From Myxococcales bacterium (GTDB lineage: Bacteria; Myxococcota_A; Polyangia; Polyangiales; Ga0077539), in NCBI GenBank assembly GCA_030652255.1, contig JAUSAZ010000099.1:1-64000 (forward strand): a stretch of 64,000 nt of DNA. Direction: 5' to 3'. Shown one piece after another: positions 53,056-62,800 of this stretch. The position numbers and the translations under genes are program-made. Numbering within the stretch: the first letter of the stretch is position 1; every line of letters starts with the position of its first letter. Under the pieces are notes generated by a model. The model saw nothing but the letters and a program-made list of their open reading frames with translations. It did no database searches and was not told the origin of the DNA.

Positions 53056-53724
53056 TACCTCGCCGCAGCAAGTCTGACCCGTCGAAGGCGCTGGGTTTGC
53101 GGGCCCCCTCACCGCGCTGCCGCGCGCCCTGCACCCCCATCGGATGATGCTCATCGTTGCCCTCATCGTGCGTAGAGTGCTTGCAGGCTGGGGTTCCGCG
53201 CGTTGGCGCGTCACCCCAGGCAACAACAGGATGGCCGCCCCGGACGGTGTCCGGGGCTCCGAACGGGCATCGCCTGATACGCGCCGGAGACGCCGCGTCC
53301 ACGTCCGGGGATGACCCTCCGTTCGCTCGACAGCGGCCCCGGCGACCTGCGCACAGAGACGGCCGTCCGGAGCCCCGGACACCGTCCGGGGCGGCCCTCC
53401 TGTCATTGCCTGGGGTGACGCGCCATCGCGCGGAACCCCAGCCTGCAAGCAGATTGCGCTCGAAGAGAGCAACGATGAGATCGGATGATGGGGGCAAGGG
53501 CTCCGAGATCGCAGGCATGAGCGATGAACTGGAAGCGCTCGACGCTGTCGGTTCGATCTCCACCCCGTCATTCTCCTGAGCCCTTGCCCCCATCATCCGA
53601 TGGGGGTGAGGGCGCGCGGCAGCGCGGTGAGGGGGCCCGCGAACCCAGCGCCTTCGACGCGTCAGAACCTCCACGGCGGGGTCCTAGCCATCGGCGGCAC
53701 TCCTGGCCTAAAGGAATGGCCGTG
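53056..53724. repeat. Nested three-stem palindrome with GCCCCGGAC-GTCCGGGGC core
   Basis: No gene in this 669-base gap. Outer arms 53057-53149 and 53591-53685 pair almost completely. They enclose two inner stems: 53145-53262 with 53367-53487 (about 118 bases, near-perfect) and 53487-53502 with 53577-53592 (GGGGGCAAGGGCTC / GAGCCCTTGCCCCC). Inner arms carry GCCCCGGAC, three bases, GTCCGGGGC (53237-53257, loop GGT; 53372-53392, loop ACC), preceded by CCCCAGGCAACAACAGG, as in the 46-kb element. The right inner arm also resembles bases 150-210 of the window. Confidence 0.9.
53710..53715 (+). promoter_or_regulatory. Ribosome binding site deciding ATG 53725
   Basis: AAAGGA with nine bases to ATG 53725; the in-frame ATG at 53716 directly abuts it and could not use it. 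Confidence 0.5.
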
Positions 53725-56361
53725 ATGCCGACCTCCCGCGCCTCCCTCCTCGTCGCCCTGCTCTCGCTCCTGACCGCCCTCGGCGCGCCCGCCGCGGCCT
53801 CGGCGCAGACCCTCCAGGTGGCCTTCAGCGAGATCGTCCGCGGCGGCGTCACCACCGACGCCTGGGGCGAGGCCAGCAGCCCCACCACCTTCGCGCGCGG
53901 CGAGTTCACCGTGCAGGTGCCCCGCGGCGGGCGCGTGCGCTGGGCACGGCTCTACTCCGGCGTCACGGTCTTCTACCCCAACGCCACCGCCCCGGCCTTC
54001 CCGCCGTCCATCCCCGCGGGGCCCTCGGGGTCGCCCCGGCAGGTCATCGTCGGCAACACCGGCGCCACGGTGGTGCGCACCCTCCAGGGCGCGCCGCGCT
54101 TCTACTCCCGCACCTCGCCCACCGCCACGGTCACCGCCCACTGGGGAACCTTCGTCACCGACGTCTCCACCGCCGTCCGCGCGGCCGTGGGCCCCTCCTC
54201 CCGCGGCGGGGTCACCCGCGTCGCCGTCCAGGAGCGCGGCGACGACGCCGCCCGCGAGGGCGCCGGGCTCATCCAGTTCGGCGGGCACTTCCTGGTCGTC
54301 GTGTACGACCTCGACTTCGGCCCGCGCCGCAACGTGGTCGTGTACGAGGGCTGCGCCACCAGCGGCTTCGAGAGCCCGTCGCTCCCCCTCCCCGGCGCCG
54401 TCGCCAACCGCTGCCCGAGCACCCTCACCCGCGGCGAGCCCTTCGCCGCGTCCGTGGGCGTGATGTGGGAGTTCAACCGCCGCCCCAACCCCGCGGCCCC
54501 CACCGACCCGTCGCGCGACACCTGCTCCGAGGAGGAGAGCGAGATCTTCGTCAACAACCTCTCGCTCACCACGCGGGCGGGCGGCGCCGACGACTGGCCC
54601 GGCGTCGCCGCCGGCATGGGCTGCTTCGCCGACACCGCGGGCCTCTGCACCATGGGAACCTTCGGCGGAACCGAGCCCGGCCCCGGCCGCGCCGCGGGCT
54701 CGCCCGTGGGCCTCGAGGGCGACGACATCGTCAACCCCCCGGCGCTCCCGCGCCTCGACGACGAGCTCTACGACTTCCGCACCGTGGTCGCCGACGCGGC
54801 CACCTCGATGCGCTTCCGCTTCCGCGGCGACGGCGACGAGATGGTCCCCGTGATCGCCTTCCAGACCCTCGCTCGCGCCTCGCTCACCGACGCCGACGGC
54901 GACAACTGGACCGACGTGGTCGAGGGCGACTGCACCGCCGACACCGACAACGACGGCACCCCCGACTACCTCGACATCGACAGCGACAACGACTGCCTCC
55001 CCGACGTGCGCGAGACCGCCGCGGGCCGCACCGACCCGCGCATCCCCGGCGCCGCCGACGCCAACTGCCCGGCCACCGCCCCGGTCTGCGACACCGCCGC
55101 GGGCGTGTGCCTCTGCAACGCCACCAGCGACTGCACCCGCAGCCCCGTGCACCCCGTCTGCGACGCCGCCAGCCGCACCTGCGTGGCCTGCTCCACCGAC
55201 ATGCAGTGCGCGGCCATCGACCCCGCGCGCCCCGCCTGCGTGCTCACCGGCAGCGCGCCCGGCCGCTGCGCCGCGTGCAACACCGACGCGCAGTGCTCCG
55301 GCGCCACGCCCTTCTGCGACGCGGGCACCAACACCTGCGTGGCCTGCCGCACGGGCCGCGACTGCGCCGACCCGGCGCGCCCGGTGTGCGACCCCGCGAG
55401 CCGGATGTGCCGCCCCTGCAACCCCTCGGTGGGCGGCGAGTGCACCGCCGACGGGATGCTCATCTGCGCCGCCACGGGCGCCAACATGGGCCGCTGCGTG
55501 CAGTGCACCACCAACCTCAACTGCACCAGCGGCGTGTGCGACCTCGCCACCAACCGCTGCATCGGCTGCGCCACCAACGCCGACTGCGCGGGCGCGACGC
55601 CCATCTGCGACACGGGCACCCGGCTCTGCCGCGCGTGCTCGCCGGACAACGCCGCCGACTGCCGCGGCGCGACCCCCGCCTGCGCCACCGCCGGGCGCGA
55701 CGCGGGCCGCTGTGTGCAGTGCACCCGCGCCAACGCCGCGGCCTGCGTGGCCCCGACGCCGGTGTGCGACGACGCCATGAACCGCTGCGTGGCCTGCACC
55801 CCGGGCGGCGACCCCGCCGTGTGCGCGATGAGCCCCGACGGCACCGCGTGCGTGGTGGACGGCGCGAGCGCCCGCTGCGGCTGCGCGCGCGACGCCGACT
55901 GCGGCGCGGCGGACTCCGGGCGCATCTGCGACCCGGCGGCGCAGCGCTGCCGCGCGGGCTGCTGGCCGGGCGAAGGGCACAACGGCTGCCCGGCGGGCAT
56001 GGCGTGCAGCTCGGACGACCCGACCCGCCCGGGCACCTGCTCCGCGGGCTGCTTCCGCGACCTCGACTGCGCGCAGCCGACGCCCCACTGCGAGACCACC
56101 ACGGACGGCAGCGCGGGGCGCTGCGTGGCGTGCCTCACCGACGCCCACTGCGCCGAGCAGCCGGGCGGTCTCACCCGCTGCGGCGACGCGCGGGTGTGCG
56201 TGGAGGGCCCCGCGACGACGGTGTCCACGCTCAGCGGCGACGGCTGCGGCTGCCGCGTGGGGATGGAGCCCGACGCCGCCCCGCGGCTGGGGTTCCTGCT
56301 GCTGGCGGGCCTCGGGGTGTGGGCGCTGCGGCGCCGCCGGGAGGGCGACCGCGCGCCGTGA
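53725..56361 (+). CDS. Cys-rich surface protein with MYXO-CTERM-like tail
   Basis: An 878-residue exported protein. Signal peptide ends ...AAASAQ. Residues about 25-390 form a beta-rich domain (LQVAFSEIVRGGVTTDAWGEA; ARLYSGVTVFYP). A thrombospondin-type-3-like calcium segment follows (DADGDNWTDVVEGDCTADTDNDGTPDYLDIDSDNDC), then some 15 Cys modules of about 20-40 residues with CxxCxTDxxCxGxxPxCD patterns. The end GCGCRVGMEPDAAPRLG, a hydrophobic helix and RRRREGDRAP resembles a MYXO-CTERM sorting signal. Expected to be surface-anchored; ligand unknown. Confidence 0.82.
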   Translation: MPTSRASLLVALLSLLTALGAPAAASAQTLQVAFSEIVRGGVTTDAWGEASSPTTFARGEFTVQVPRGGRVRWARLYSGVTVFYPNATAPAFPPSIPAGPSGSPRQVIVGNTGATVVRTLQGAPRFYSRTSPTATVTAHWGTFVTDVSTAVRAAVGPSSRGGVTRVAVQERGDDAAREGAGLIQFGGHFLVVVYDLDFGPRRNVVVYEGCATSGFESPSLPLPGAVANRCPSTLTRGEPFAASVGVMWEFNRRPNPAAPTDPSRDTCSEEESEIFVNNLSLTTRAGGADDWPGVAAGMGCFADTAGLCTMGTFGGTEPGPGRAAGSPVGLEGDDIVNPPALPRLDDELYDFRTVVADAATSMRFRFRGDGDEMVPVIAFQTLARASLTDADGDNWTDVVEGDCTADTDNDGTPDYLDIDSDNDCLPDVRETAAGRTDPRIPGAADANCPATAPVCDTAAGVCLCNATSDCTRSPVHPVCDAASRTCVACSTDMQCAAIDPARPACVLTGSAPGRCAACNTDAQCSGATPFCDAGTNTCVACRTGRDCADPARPVCDPASRMCRPCNPSVGGECTADGMLICAATGANMGRCVQCTTNLNCTSGVCDLATNRCIGCATNADCAGATPICDTGTRLCRACSPDNAADCRGATPACATAGRDAGRCVQCTRANAAACVAPTPVCDDAMNRCVACTPGGDPAVCAMSPDGTACVVDGASARCGCARDADCGAADSGRICDPAAQRCRAGCWPGEGHNGCPAGMACSSDDPTRPGTCSAGCFRDLDCAQPTPHCETTTDGSAGRCVACLTDAHCAEQPGGLTRCGDARVCVEGPATTVSTLSGDGCGCRVGMEPDAAPRLGFLLLAGLGVWALRRRREGDRAP

Positions 56362-56488
56362 CCGGGTCGACCATCGCGCCACAGCCGTAGCGGGCTGCGA
56401 CGTGCAGGGCGCACCCGCGGCGGCGCCTTCGTGCGCGGTGTAGCGCGGCCGTGGCGCGCGGGCATCGACCCTGCACTGCACGACGGAC

Positions 56489-57352
56489 ATGCGCTGGCAG
56501 GAAGGTCACCGGAGTCCCGATGTCATCGACGCGCGCGGCCCCGGCGGGGGCGGCGGCGGGGGCTTCGGGGGGATGCGCCTGGGGATCGGCGGGCTCGTGG
56601 TGGTGGGCATCCTTAGCGTGGTGTTTCGCACCAACCTCTTCCCCCTCTTCAGCGGCGGCGGCACCACCCCGGCGCGGCAGGCTCCCGCAGCGCAGGGCCC
56701 GCAGCGCACCGGCAACGCGGAGGAAGACCGCCAGGTGCACTTCGTCTCCTTCGTGCTCGACGACGTGCAGGCGAACTGGACCCGCATCATGCCGTCGCTC
56801 GGTCGCCCCTACGAGCGCGCCCGGCTGGTGATCTTCACCGAGGCGATCCGCACCGGCTGCGGGGCGGCGGACTCGGCCATCGGCCCCTTCTACTGCCCGG
56901 CCGACCAGCGCGTGTACATCGACCTGGGGTTCTTCCGAGAGCTGCGCGCGCGCTTCGGGGCGCCGGGGGACTTCGCCCAGGCCTACGTGCTCGCCCACGA
57001 GGTGGGCCACCACGCGCAGCACCTGCTCGGCATCGAGGCGCGGGCGCGCGCGGCCCAGTCCCGCGACCCCGCCCGCGAGAACGACCTCTCCGTGCGCATG
57101 GAGCTGCAGGCCGACTGCTTCGCGGGCGTGTGGGCGCACTCGACCCAGCAGCGCAACCTGCTCGAAGCGGGCGACCTGGAGGAGGGCCTCGCCGCCGCCG
57201 CGGCCGTGGGCGACGACCGCATCCAGCGCAGCGCCGGCCAGCGGGTGCGCCCGGAGAGCTGGACCCACGGCTCGGCGGCGCAGCGCGCGAGCTGGTTTCG
57301 CCGCGGCTGGACCTCGGGCGACCCCAACCAGTGCGACACCTTCGGGGGGTGA
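56489..57352 (+). CDS. Neutral zinc metallopeptidase (YpfJ family)
   Basis: A 287-residue metallopeptidase. A short N-terminal region with a Gly run, one membrane helix (LGIGGLVVVGILSVVF), a Pro/Gly linker, then the catalytic domain with HEVGHH (H170, E171, H174) and the downstream ELQADCFAGVWAH glutamate; FYCPADQRVYIDLGFF precedes the site as in the family. Membrane-anchored, active site outside the cytoplasm. Substrate unknown. Confidence 0.93.
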   Translation: MRWQEGHRSPDVIDARGPGGGGGGGFGGMRLGIGGLVVVGILSVVFRTNLFPLFSGGGTTPARQAPAAQGPQRTGNAEEDRQVHFVSFVLDDVQANWTRIMPSLGRPYERARLVIFTEAIRTGCGAADSAIGPFYCPADQRVYIDLGFFRELRARFGAPGDFAQAYVLAHEVGHHAQHLLGIEARARAAQSRDPARENDLSVRMELQADCFAGVWAHSTQQRNLLEAGDLEEGLAAAAAVGDDRIQRSAGQRVRPESWTHGSAAQRASWFRRGWTSGDPNQCDTFGG

Positions 57353-57460
57353 CGGCGACGCCCGGGCAGAGGGGGCGCCGATCGGCAACCCACTGCCGGG
57401 CGTGGCGGGCGGCGCTTGCGGGGGCGGTGGTCCCGGGGCGTAGCCTTCGGGTGCCCCCCC

Positions 57461-57760
57461 ATGGTCGACGGCATCGTCACCCTCACCCGCGCCGAGCTCG
57501 CTGCGATGCAGCGCGGCGAGCGTGTGTGCACCGATGTCGAGCTCGCCGCCAGCGTCGCGGCAGGGCGGCTGTACCTGCTCGACCCCGCCAACGACGGCGA
57601 CTCCATCCTCGACGACCTCGACGACCCCGGGGCCATCCTCGGCGAGCTCGGCATGGTGGCGGGCGACGAGGCGGCGGAGGCGCACCCCGGCGGGCCCGAG
57701 GCGTGGGGCCGCGCGCGGGGCTGGCGGGTGCACCGCGTGGTGGCCATCGTCGAGGGTTGA
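57461..57760 (+). CDS. Small hypothetical protein, 99 residues
   Basis: Not recognised. From ATG 57461 (TAGCCT 14 bases upstream). Acidic, mixed alpha/beta, with a DDLDDPGAILGELGMVAGDEAAEAHPGG stretch (two pieces separated by a loop) and RVHRVVAIVEG at the end. No signal peptide. Convergent with the CHRD lipoprotein. Confidence 0.55.
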   Translation: MVDGIVTLTRAELAAMQRGERVCTDVELAASVAAGRLYLLDPANDGDSILDDLDDPGAILGELGMVAGDEAAEAHPGGPEAWGRARGWRVHRVVAIVEG

Positions 57761-57770
57761 GGGCCCCCGA

Positions 57771-58565
57771 TCAGCTGCCGCCGGGCGAGGGGGCGGAGGA
57801 CGCGGCGGGCGCCGGGTCGGCCCGGTGGAGCTGCCCGCGGATGTCGCCGAAGTAGGTCTGCGCCGTGGTGTGGAGGTTGAAGTAGAGCTCGCCCTCGGCG
57901 GCGATGGCGGCCATGCCCGCGACGGTGGAGACGCGCGTGGGGGCGAGGCCGCCGAGGGAGGGGCTCGGGATGACGCAGCCCTGGGTGAAGGCCGCGATGG
58001 GCCCGTGGCCGTGCGCCGCCGTCGCGACGATGTGCTGGTTGGTGACCTCCACCGAGAGCACGCCGTCCGAGAGGTTCTGGCGGAGGTCGGTGGTGAGCGC
58101 GAAGTCGAGCAGGATGGGCCCGAGGATGCCCGGCCGACCGCAGTGGATGTGGAACATGTTGACCGTCGAGGCGTCGACGCCGTCGACGCGCACGTCGATC
58201 CAGGCGCGGCTGAGGTCGCGGCTGAAGCGCACCTGGCCGTGCCCGCGGTGCCCCGCGGCGGCGCGCTGCGCCCGGGTCAGCGACGGCGCCGTCGAGCGGA
58301 ACACCGACGGCGTGACCCCGGGGGTGTTCTCCTCCTCGTCGGGCTCCTGGTGCGGGCTCAGGAAGGCCTCGAAGACCATCCCCACCTCGTCGCCGCGGCG
58401 GGCGTCGAGCGGCGGCGGCGGCCGCGACGACGGGGCGTTGGTGATCGGCGGCATGTGGTGCCCCATCGCCTCGCCCGCGGGCGCCTCCGCCGGGGCCGCG
58501 CGCCCGGTCGTCGCGCAGCCCACGAGGACCACCGCCCCCAGCCATAGAACCCTCAGCGCACGCAT
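57771..58565 (-). CDS. CHRD-domain lipoprotein
   Basis: A 264-residue protein from ATG 58565, which has a strong GGGAGGT site (58577-58571). Signal with lipobox LVGC. Residues about 65-250 are a CHRD domain: GHGQVRFSRDLSRAWIDVRVDG, STVNMFHIHCGRPGILGPILLDFAL, and the closing GELYFNLHTTAQTYFGDIRGQL. CHRD domains occur in secreted proteins of unclear role. A His/Met-rich stretch (EAMGHHMPPI) lies near the N-terminus and could bind metal. Confidence 0.9.
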   Translation of the reverse strand: MRALRVLWLGAVVLVGCATTGRAAPAEAPAGEAMGHHMPPITNAPSSRPPPPLDARRGDEVGMVFEAFLSPHQEPDEEENTPGVTPSVFRSTAPSLTRAQRAAAGHRGHGQVRFSRDLSRAWIDVRVDGVDASTVNMFHIHCGRPGILGPILLDFALTTDLRQNLSDGVLSVEVTNQHIVATAAHGHGPIAAFTQGCVIPSPSLGGLAPTRVSTVAGMAAIAAEGELYFNLHTTAQTYFGDIRGQLHRADPAPAASSAPSPGGS

Positions 58566-58768
58566 CGCAGACCTCCCAACGGGGTGTTTCGTCGGCGACC
58601 GTATCCCGCTGCCCGCGCCCCCCGCGTGGCCCCAGTTGCAACAACCGTTGGCCAGATCTGACCACCGCTCCGTCGACGGAGCGCGTCGCTGCCGCCCATC
58701 CGCCCGGCCGCGCTTGACGCACCCCCCTCGTTGGCGTCCCCTGTTCCGTCCAGGCACTCCCCACTCCG

Positions 58769-59794
58769 ATGCACCGACCTGTCGCCATCCTCGCCGCCGT
58801 GTCCGCCCTCGCCCTCGCGTCGGCGCCCGCCCCCGCGCAGGACGGCCCCCCGGAGCTGGTCACCACCACCCCCGCCGCGCGCGCCCGCCTGCCGCGGGTC
58901 ACGGTCAACGTTCTCGACGGGCGCGAGTCCCTCGCCCGGGGTGTGGTGCTCCAGGACACCGGGCGCATCCTCACGGCGCTCGCCCCGGTGCGCGAGGCCC
59001 GCGACCTCCGGGTGGTCTACCCCGACGGCCGCATCGACCGCGCGCACGTCGTAGCCACCGACCTCGCCTGGGGCGTCGCCCTCCTCGAAGGCACCGCGGG
59101 GCGCTGGGTGGAGGGCCTCCGGCTGAGCGATCGCGACGGCCGCGTGCGCGACGAGGTGAGCTGGGTGCCCATCGCCGGGTCGCGGGTGTCGAGCGGGCTG
59201 CTTCGCCGCCGGCGATCCTTCGTGGGCGCCAACGCCGCGCTGCTGCGCGACGCCTGGGAGCTCGACCCCATCCCCGCCAACAGCGCGGTCGGCAGCGGGG
59301 TGTTCCATCACTTCACGGGCACCCTCGTCGGGCTCATCGTTCCGCCCGACCGGGAGAGCGAGATCACCGGCGCCGACGTGGCCTTCGCCGTGCCCGCGAG
59401 CGTGCTGCGGGCCCTCGCCAACTCGGCCATCGCGGCGTCGCGCCCGTGGCTGGGCCTGGTCATGGTGGAGCTCCCGCCCGGCGCCTCGGTGCGCTTCGCC
59501 ACCGGCGGACTGCGCGTCACCAGCGTCGCCCCGGGCGGCCCCGGCGCCCTCGCGGGCCTGCGCGGCGGGCCCAACGGCGACGTGGTCGTGGCCGCAGACC
59601 ACCGCCCCGTGCGCACCCTCGCCGACCTGGGGGAGATCCTCGAGCCGCGGCAGATCGGGCAGGAGATCACCCTGCGGGTGACCCGCGGCGGGGCGACCTT
59701 CGACGCGCACCTCACCCTCGCGGCGCGGCCCGCGGCGCCGGCGCCGACGGAGCACCCCAACGAGGAGGCGACGCCCGCGGCCCGGGGAGAGTAG
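58769..59794 (+). CDS. HtrA/DegP-like pseudoprotease with PDZ domain
   Basis: A 341-residue exported protein (signal to ...APAPAQ). Residues 40-215 have the trypsin-like two-barrel outline of HtrA (VLQDTGRILTALAPV; VVATDLAWGVALLE; LVGLIVPPD) but the catalytic residues are missing: ILTALAPV replaces ILTNAHVV, and GSGVF replaces GNSGGP. The PDZ domain (residues about 225-320, GLRVTSVAPGGPGALAGLRGGPNGDVVVAADHRPV) is intact. Probably a binding or regulatory protein, not a protease. Its stop overlaps the -10 of the giant kinase gene. Confidence 0.85.
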   Translation: MHRPVAILAAVSALALASAPAPAQDGPPELVTTTPAARARLPRVTVNVLDGRESLARGVVLQDTGRILTALAPVREARDLRVVYPDGRIDRAHVVATDLAWGVALLEGTAGRWVEGLRLSDRDGRVRDEVSWVPIAGSRVSSGLLRRRRSFVGANAALLRDAWELDPIPANSAVGSGVFHHFTGTLVGLIVPPDRESEITGADVAFAVPASVLRALANSAIAASRPWLGLVMVELPPGASVRFATGGLRVTSVAPGGPGALAGLRGGPNGDVVVAADHRPVRTLADLGEILEPRQIGQEITLRVTRGGATFDAHLTLAARPAAPAPTEHPNEEATPAARGE

Positions 59795-59797
59795 ATT
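59792..59797 (+). promoter_or_regulatory. Candidate -10 hexamer of the giant kinase
   Basis: TAGATT, 11 bases before ATG 59809, overlapping the TAG stop of the PDZ gene; no Shine-Dalgarno. Confidence 0.4.
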
Positions 59798-59808
59798 CCC
59801 GGCCCGAG

Positions 59809-62800
59809 ATGCGTCTGGCCGATCGGTACCGGTTGCTTCGTCGGGTGGGTGAAGGCGGCGGCGGCGGGGTCTTCCTCGTCGAGGATCGCCTGGCCGGCGA
59901 CGCCCTCATGGTGCTCAAGCGCCTCAACGCGCAGGCCCACGTCACGCTGTCGCAGTGGCTGGTCAACGAGTTCCAGGTGCTGGCGCAGCTCGACCTGCCG
60001 ACGGTGGCGCCGGTCTTCGATTTCGGCCTCGCCAGCGCCGACGCCGAAGACCCCGGCGGCACCTTCTTCACCCGCGCCTTCGTCGACGGCGTGCCCCTCG
60101 ACGACGCCGTCACCACCCTCGACGCCCCGCGGCTCCGACGGCTCTTCCGCTCGGCCGCGGAGACCCTGCGCGAGCTGCACCGGATCGGGGTGGTGCACGG
60201 CGACCTCAAGCCCGCCAACCTGATCGTCCCCACCGGCGCCGATCACGTGGTGCTCATCGACTTCGGCCTCGCCCACGGCGCCATGGGCGCGCCCTCCCAC
60301 GTCCGCGGCGGGACCCTCGGGTTCATGCCCCCGGAGCGCCAGGCGATGCTCCTCGCGGGCGAGTCGCTGCCGCCCGACCCCCGCGCCGACGTCTACGCCC
60401 TCGCCGTCTCCCTCCGCGTGGTGCTCTCCGGCGGAACCCTCCTCCCCCCGGGCGCCCCGCTCCCCCCGGCGGTGGCCGCCGACGACGAGCTCCGCGCCCT
60501 CTGGGCCCTCGCCGAGCGCGGCGCCGCCGAGCACCCCGCCCGTCGCTTCGCCACCATGGACGACCTGCTCGCGGCCCTCGGCGACACGGCCGATGGGTCG
60601 CCCCCGAGCCTTCGCCCGCCTTCGATGCCCAGCCGGGTGGTGCTGCGCCCGGAGGGCCGCGAGCCCGAGCTGGGCGCCCTCCTCGACGCCGTCGCCCGGC
60701 GGCTCGTTCGCCGCGACGGGTCGCTCGCCGCCGTGGCCGTCGTCGGCGAGGAGGGCAGCGGGCGCAGCACCCTGCTGCGGGAGGTCGCGTGGCGGGCGCA
60801 ACTCCGCGGCGTACAGACCCTCCGGCTCCAGGGCGAGGCCGGTGAGGGTCCGCTCCGCCGCCTGCGCGAGGGCGCCGCGGTGCTGTCCGGCCGCCCCATC
60901 GCCGCCAACGCCCCGGAGGACCTCACCGCCGCCCTGCGCGAGGCCGCCCGCGTGGCGCCGGTGCTCGTGCTCGCCGACGACCTCGACCGGGCCGACCCCG
61001 CGGTGCGCGCGCTGCTGCGCTCGGTGGCCTACGCGTGCGAGGCCGACGAGGCCCTGCTGGTGATCGCGACGGCGACCAGCGCGGAGTCCATCGCGGCGCT
61101 CGAGGCCACCGTGCGGGTGGACCTCGGCCCGCTCGACCAGGCCGCCGTGGCGGCGCTGTGTACGCAGACCCTCGGGGCCGTCGAGCCCGCGGTGGTGGTG
61201 GCCGTGCGCCGTCGCTCCGGGGGACTTCCCCTGGCGGTGCACGAGCTGCTCGACGCGCTCGCCCGCTCCGGGGCGGTGTCGCCCGCCGACGTGGAGGCGG
61301 CGGAGTTCAGCGGGCGGGCGCGGGACGCGGTGGCGCGGCGGCTGGCGGCGCTCCCGGCGCCGGTGGTGGACGCCGTCGCCGTGGTGGCGATGCTGGGCGG
61401 CGAGGCGACGCCGGAGCGGGTGGGCGCGGCCCTCGATGACGAGCAGGCGCTCGCCGACGCGCGGCGCGGGGGGGCCCTCGGCCGCGAGCCCGACGGGCGC
61501 TGGTCGCTGGCCCGCGGGGCGGTGGAGTCGACGGTGCGCGCGGCGGCGGGCGAAGCGCGCTGGGCGGCGGTGGCGCGGCGGGTGGCCGAGGCCCTGGAGG
61601 CGCAGCGGGCGCCGGTGACCCTGCGGGCAACGGCGTGGCTGCGGGCGGGCGAGGCCGCGAGGGCGAGGGCGCTCTCGGCCGACGCCGTGGCGGCGCTGCG
61701 GCGCGAGGGGCTCCCGATGGCCGCGGTGACCCTGCTGTGCGCGCTGCGCGAGGCCGACCCGGCGGGCGCCGACGCCGACGCGCGCTACGAGGAGGCCGAG
61801 CTGCTGCACGAGGCCGGGCTGATGCCGCAGGCCGAGGCGATGGCCCTGGAGGTCGCCGGGCGCGAGGGCGACGCGGGCCTGCGGGCGACGCTGCTCTACG
61901 GCCGGCTGCGGCGGCTGGCGGGCGACCTCGACGTGGCCGAGGTGTGGCTCACCCGGGCGCACGCGGCGGCGGCGTCCGCGGCGCCCGACCTGGCCGCCGA
62001 GGCGCTCACCGAGGCCGCGCGGGTGAGCGTGGCGCGGGGCGATCACGCGACGGCGGTGGCCCGCTGCGAGGCCGCGATGGCGGGGGCGGCGACCCCGAGG
62101 GCGCGCGCCGGGGCGCAGTCCCTTGGGGGCCTGGCGCTGGTGCTGGCGGGCGACGCGCGGCGGGGTTCGGCCTGGCTGGAGGAGGCCCGGGAGGTGTACG
62201 CCACGCTGGCGCTCCCCCGCGAGGAGGCCACGCTGCTGGCGTACCTGGCCATCGCGCGCGAGCGGGAGGGCGACCTGGCGGGCGCGCGGGCGCTGCACGA
62301 GCGCTCGCTGGAGCGGGCGCGCGCGGCGGGCGACCTGCGGGCGATGGTGACGGCGCGCATCAACGTGGGCCAGGTGGCGCAGCGCCTGGGCGACCTCGGG
62401 GCGTCGCTGGAGAACGACCAGGCGGCCCTGCGGCTGGCGCAGCGATCGGGGCTGAAGCCCGCGGTGATCAACGCGCGGCTCAACATGGCGAGCCAGCTCA
62501 TTCGCATCGGGAGCCTCGACCGGGCGCGGGTGGAGCTCGACGCCGTGCTGCTGCTGGCGCGGGAGACGCAGGCCCACGAGCTGGCGGCCGCGGCGACGCT
62601 GATGCTCGGGGTGACCCGGGCGCGGGGCGGCGAGGTCGACGCGGGCCTCGCGCTGATGGCGGAGGCGGAGGCGCGCTTCGAGGCGCTGGGCCAGGCCGAC
62701 GACGCGGCGGACGCGGGGCTCGACGCGGCCGAGGCCCTGCTCGACCGCGGCGACGTGGAGCGGGCGCGCGAAGCCCTCGGGCGCTCGACCCGGCGGGGGG

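Noticed and set aside
53524..53715. N-terminal extension of the MYXO-CTERM protein
   Set aside because: Lies inside the palindrome arm and lacks a signal; the AAAGGA site and signal peptide support ATG 53725.
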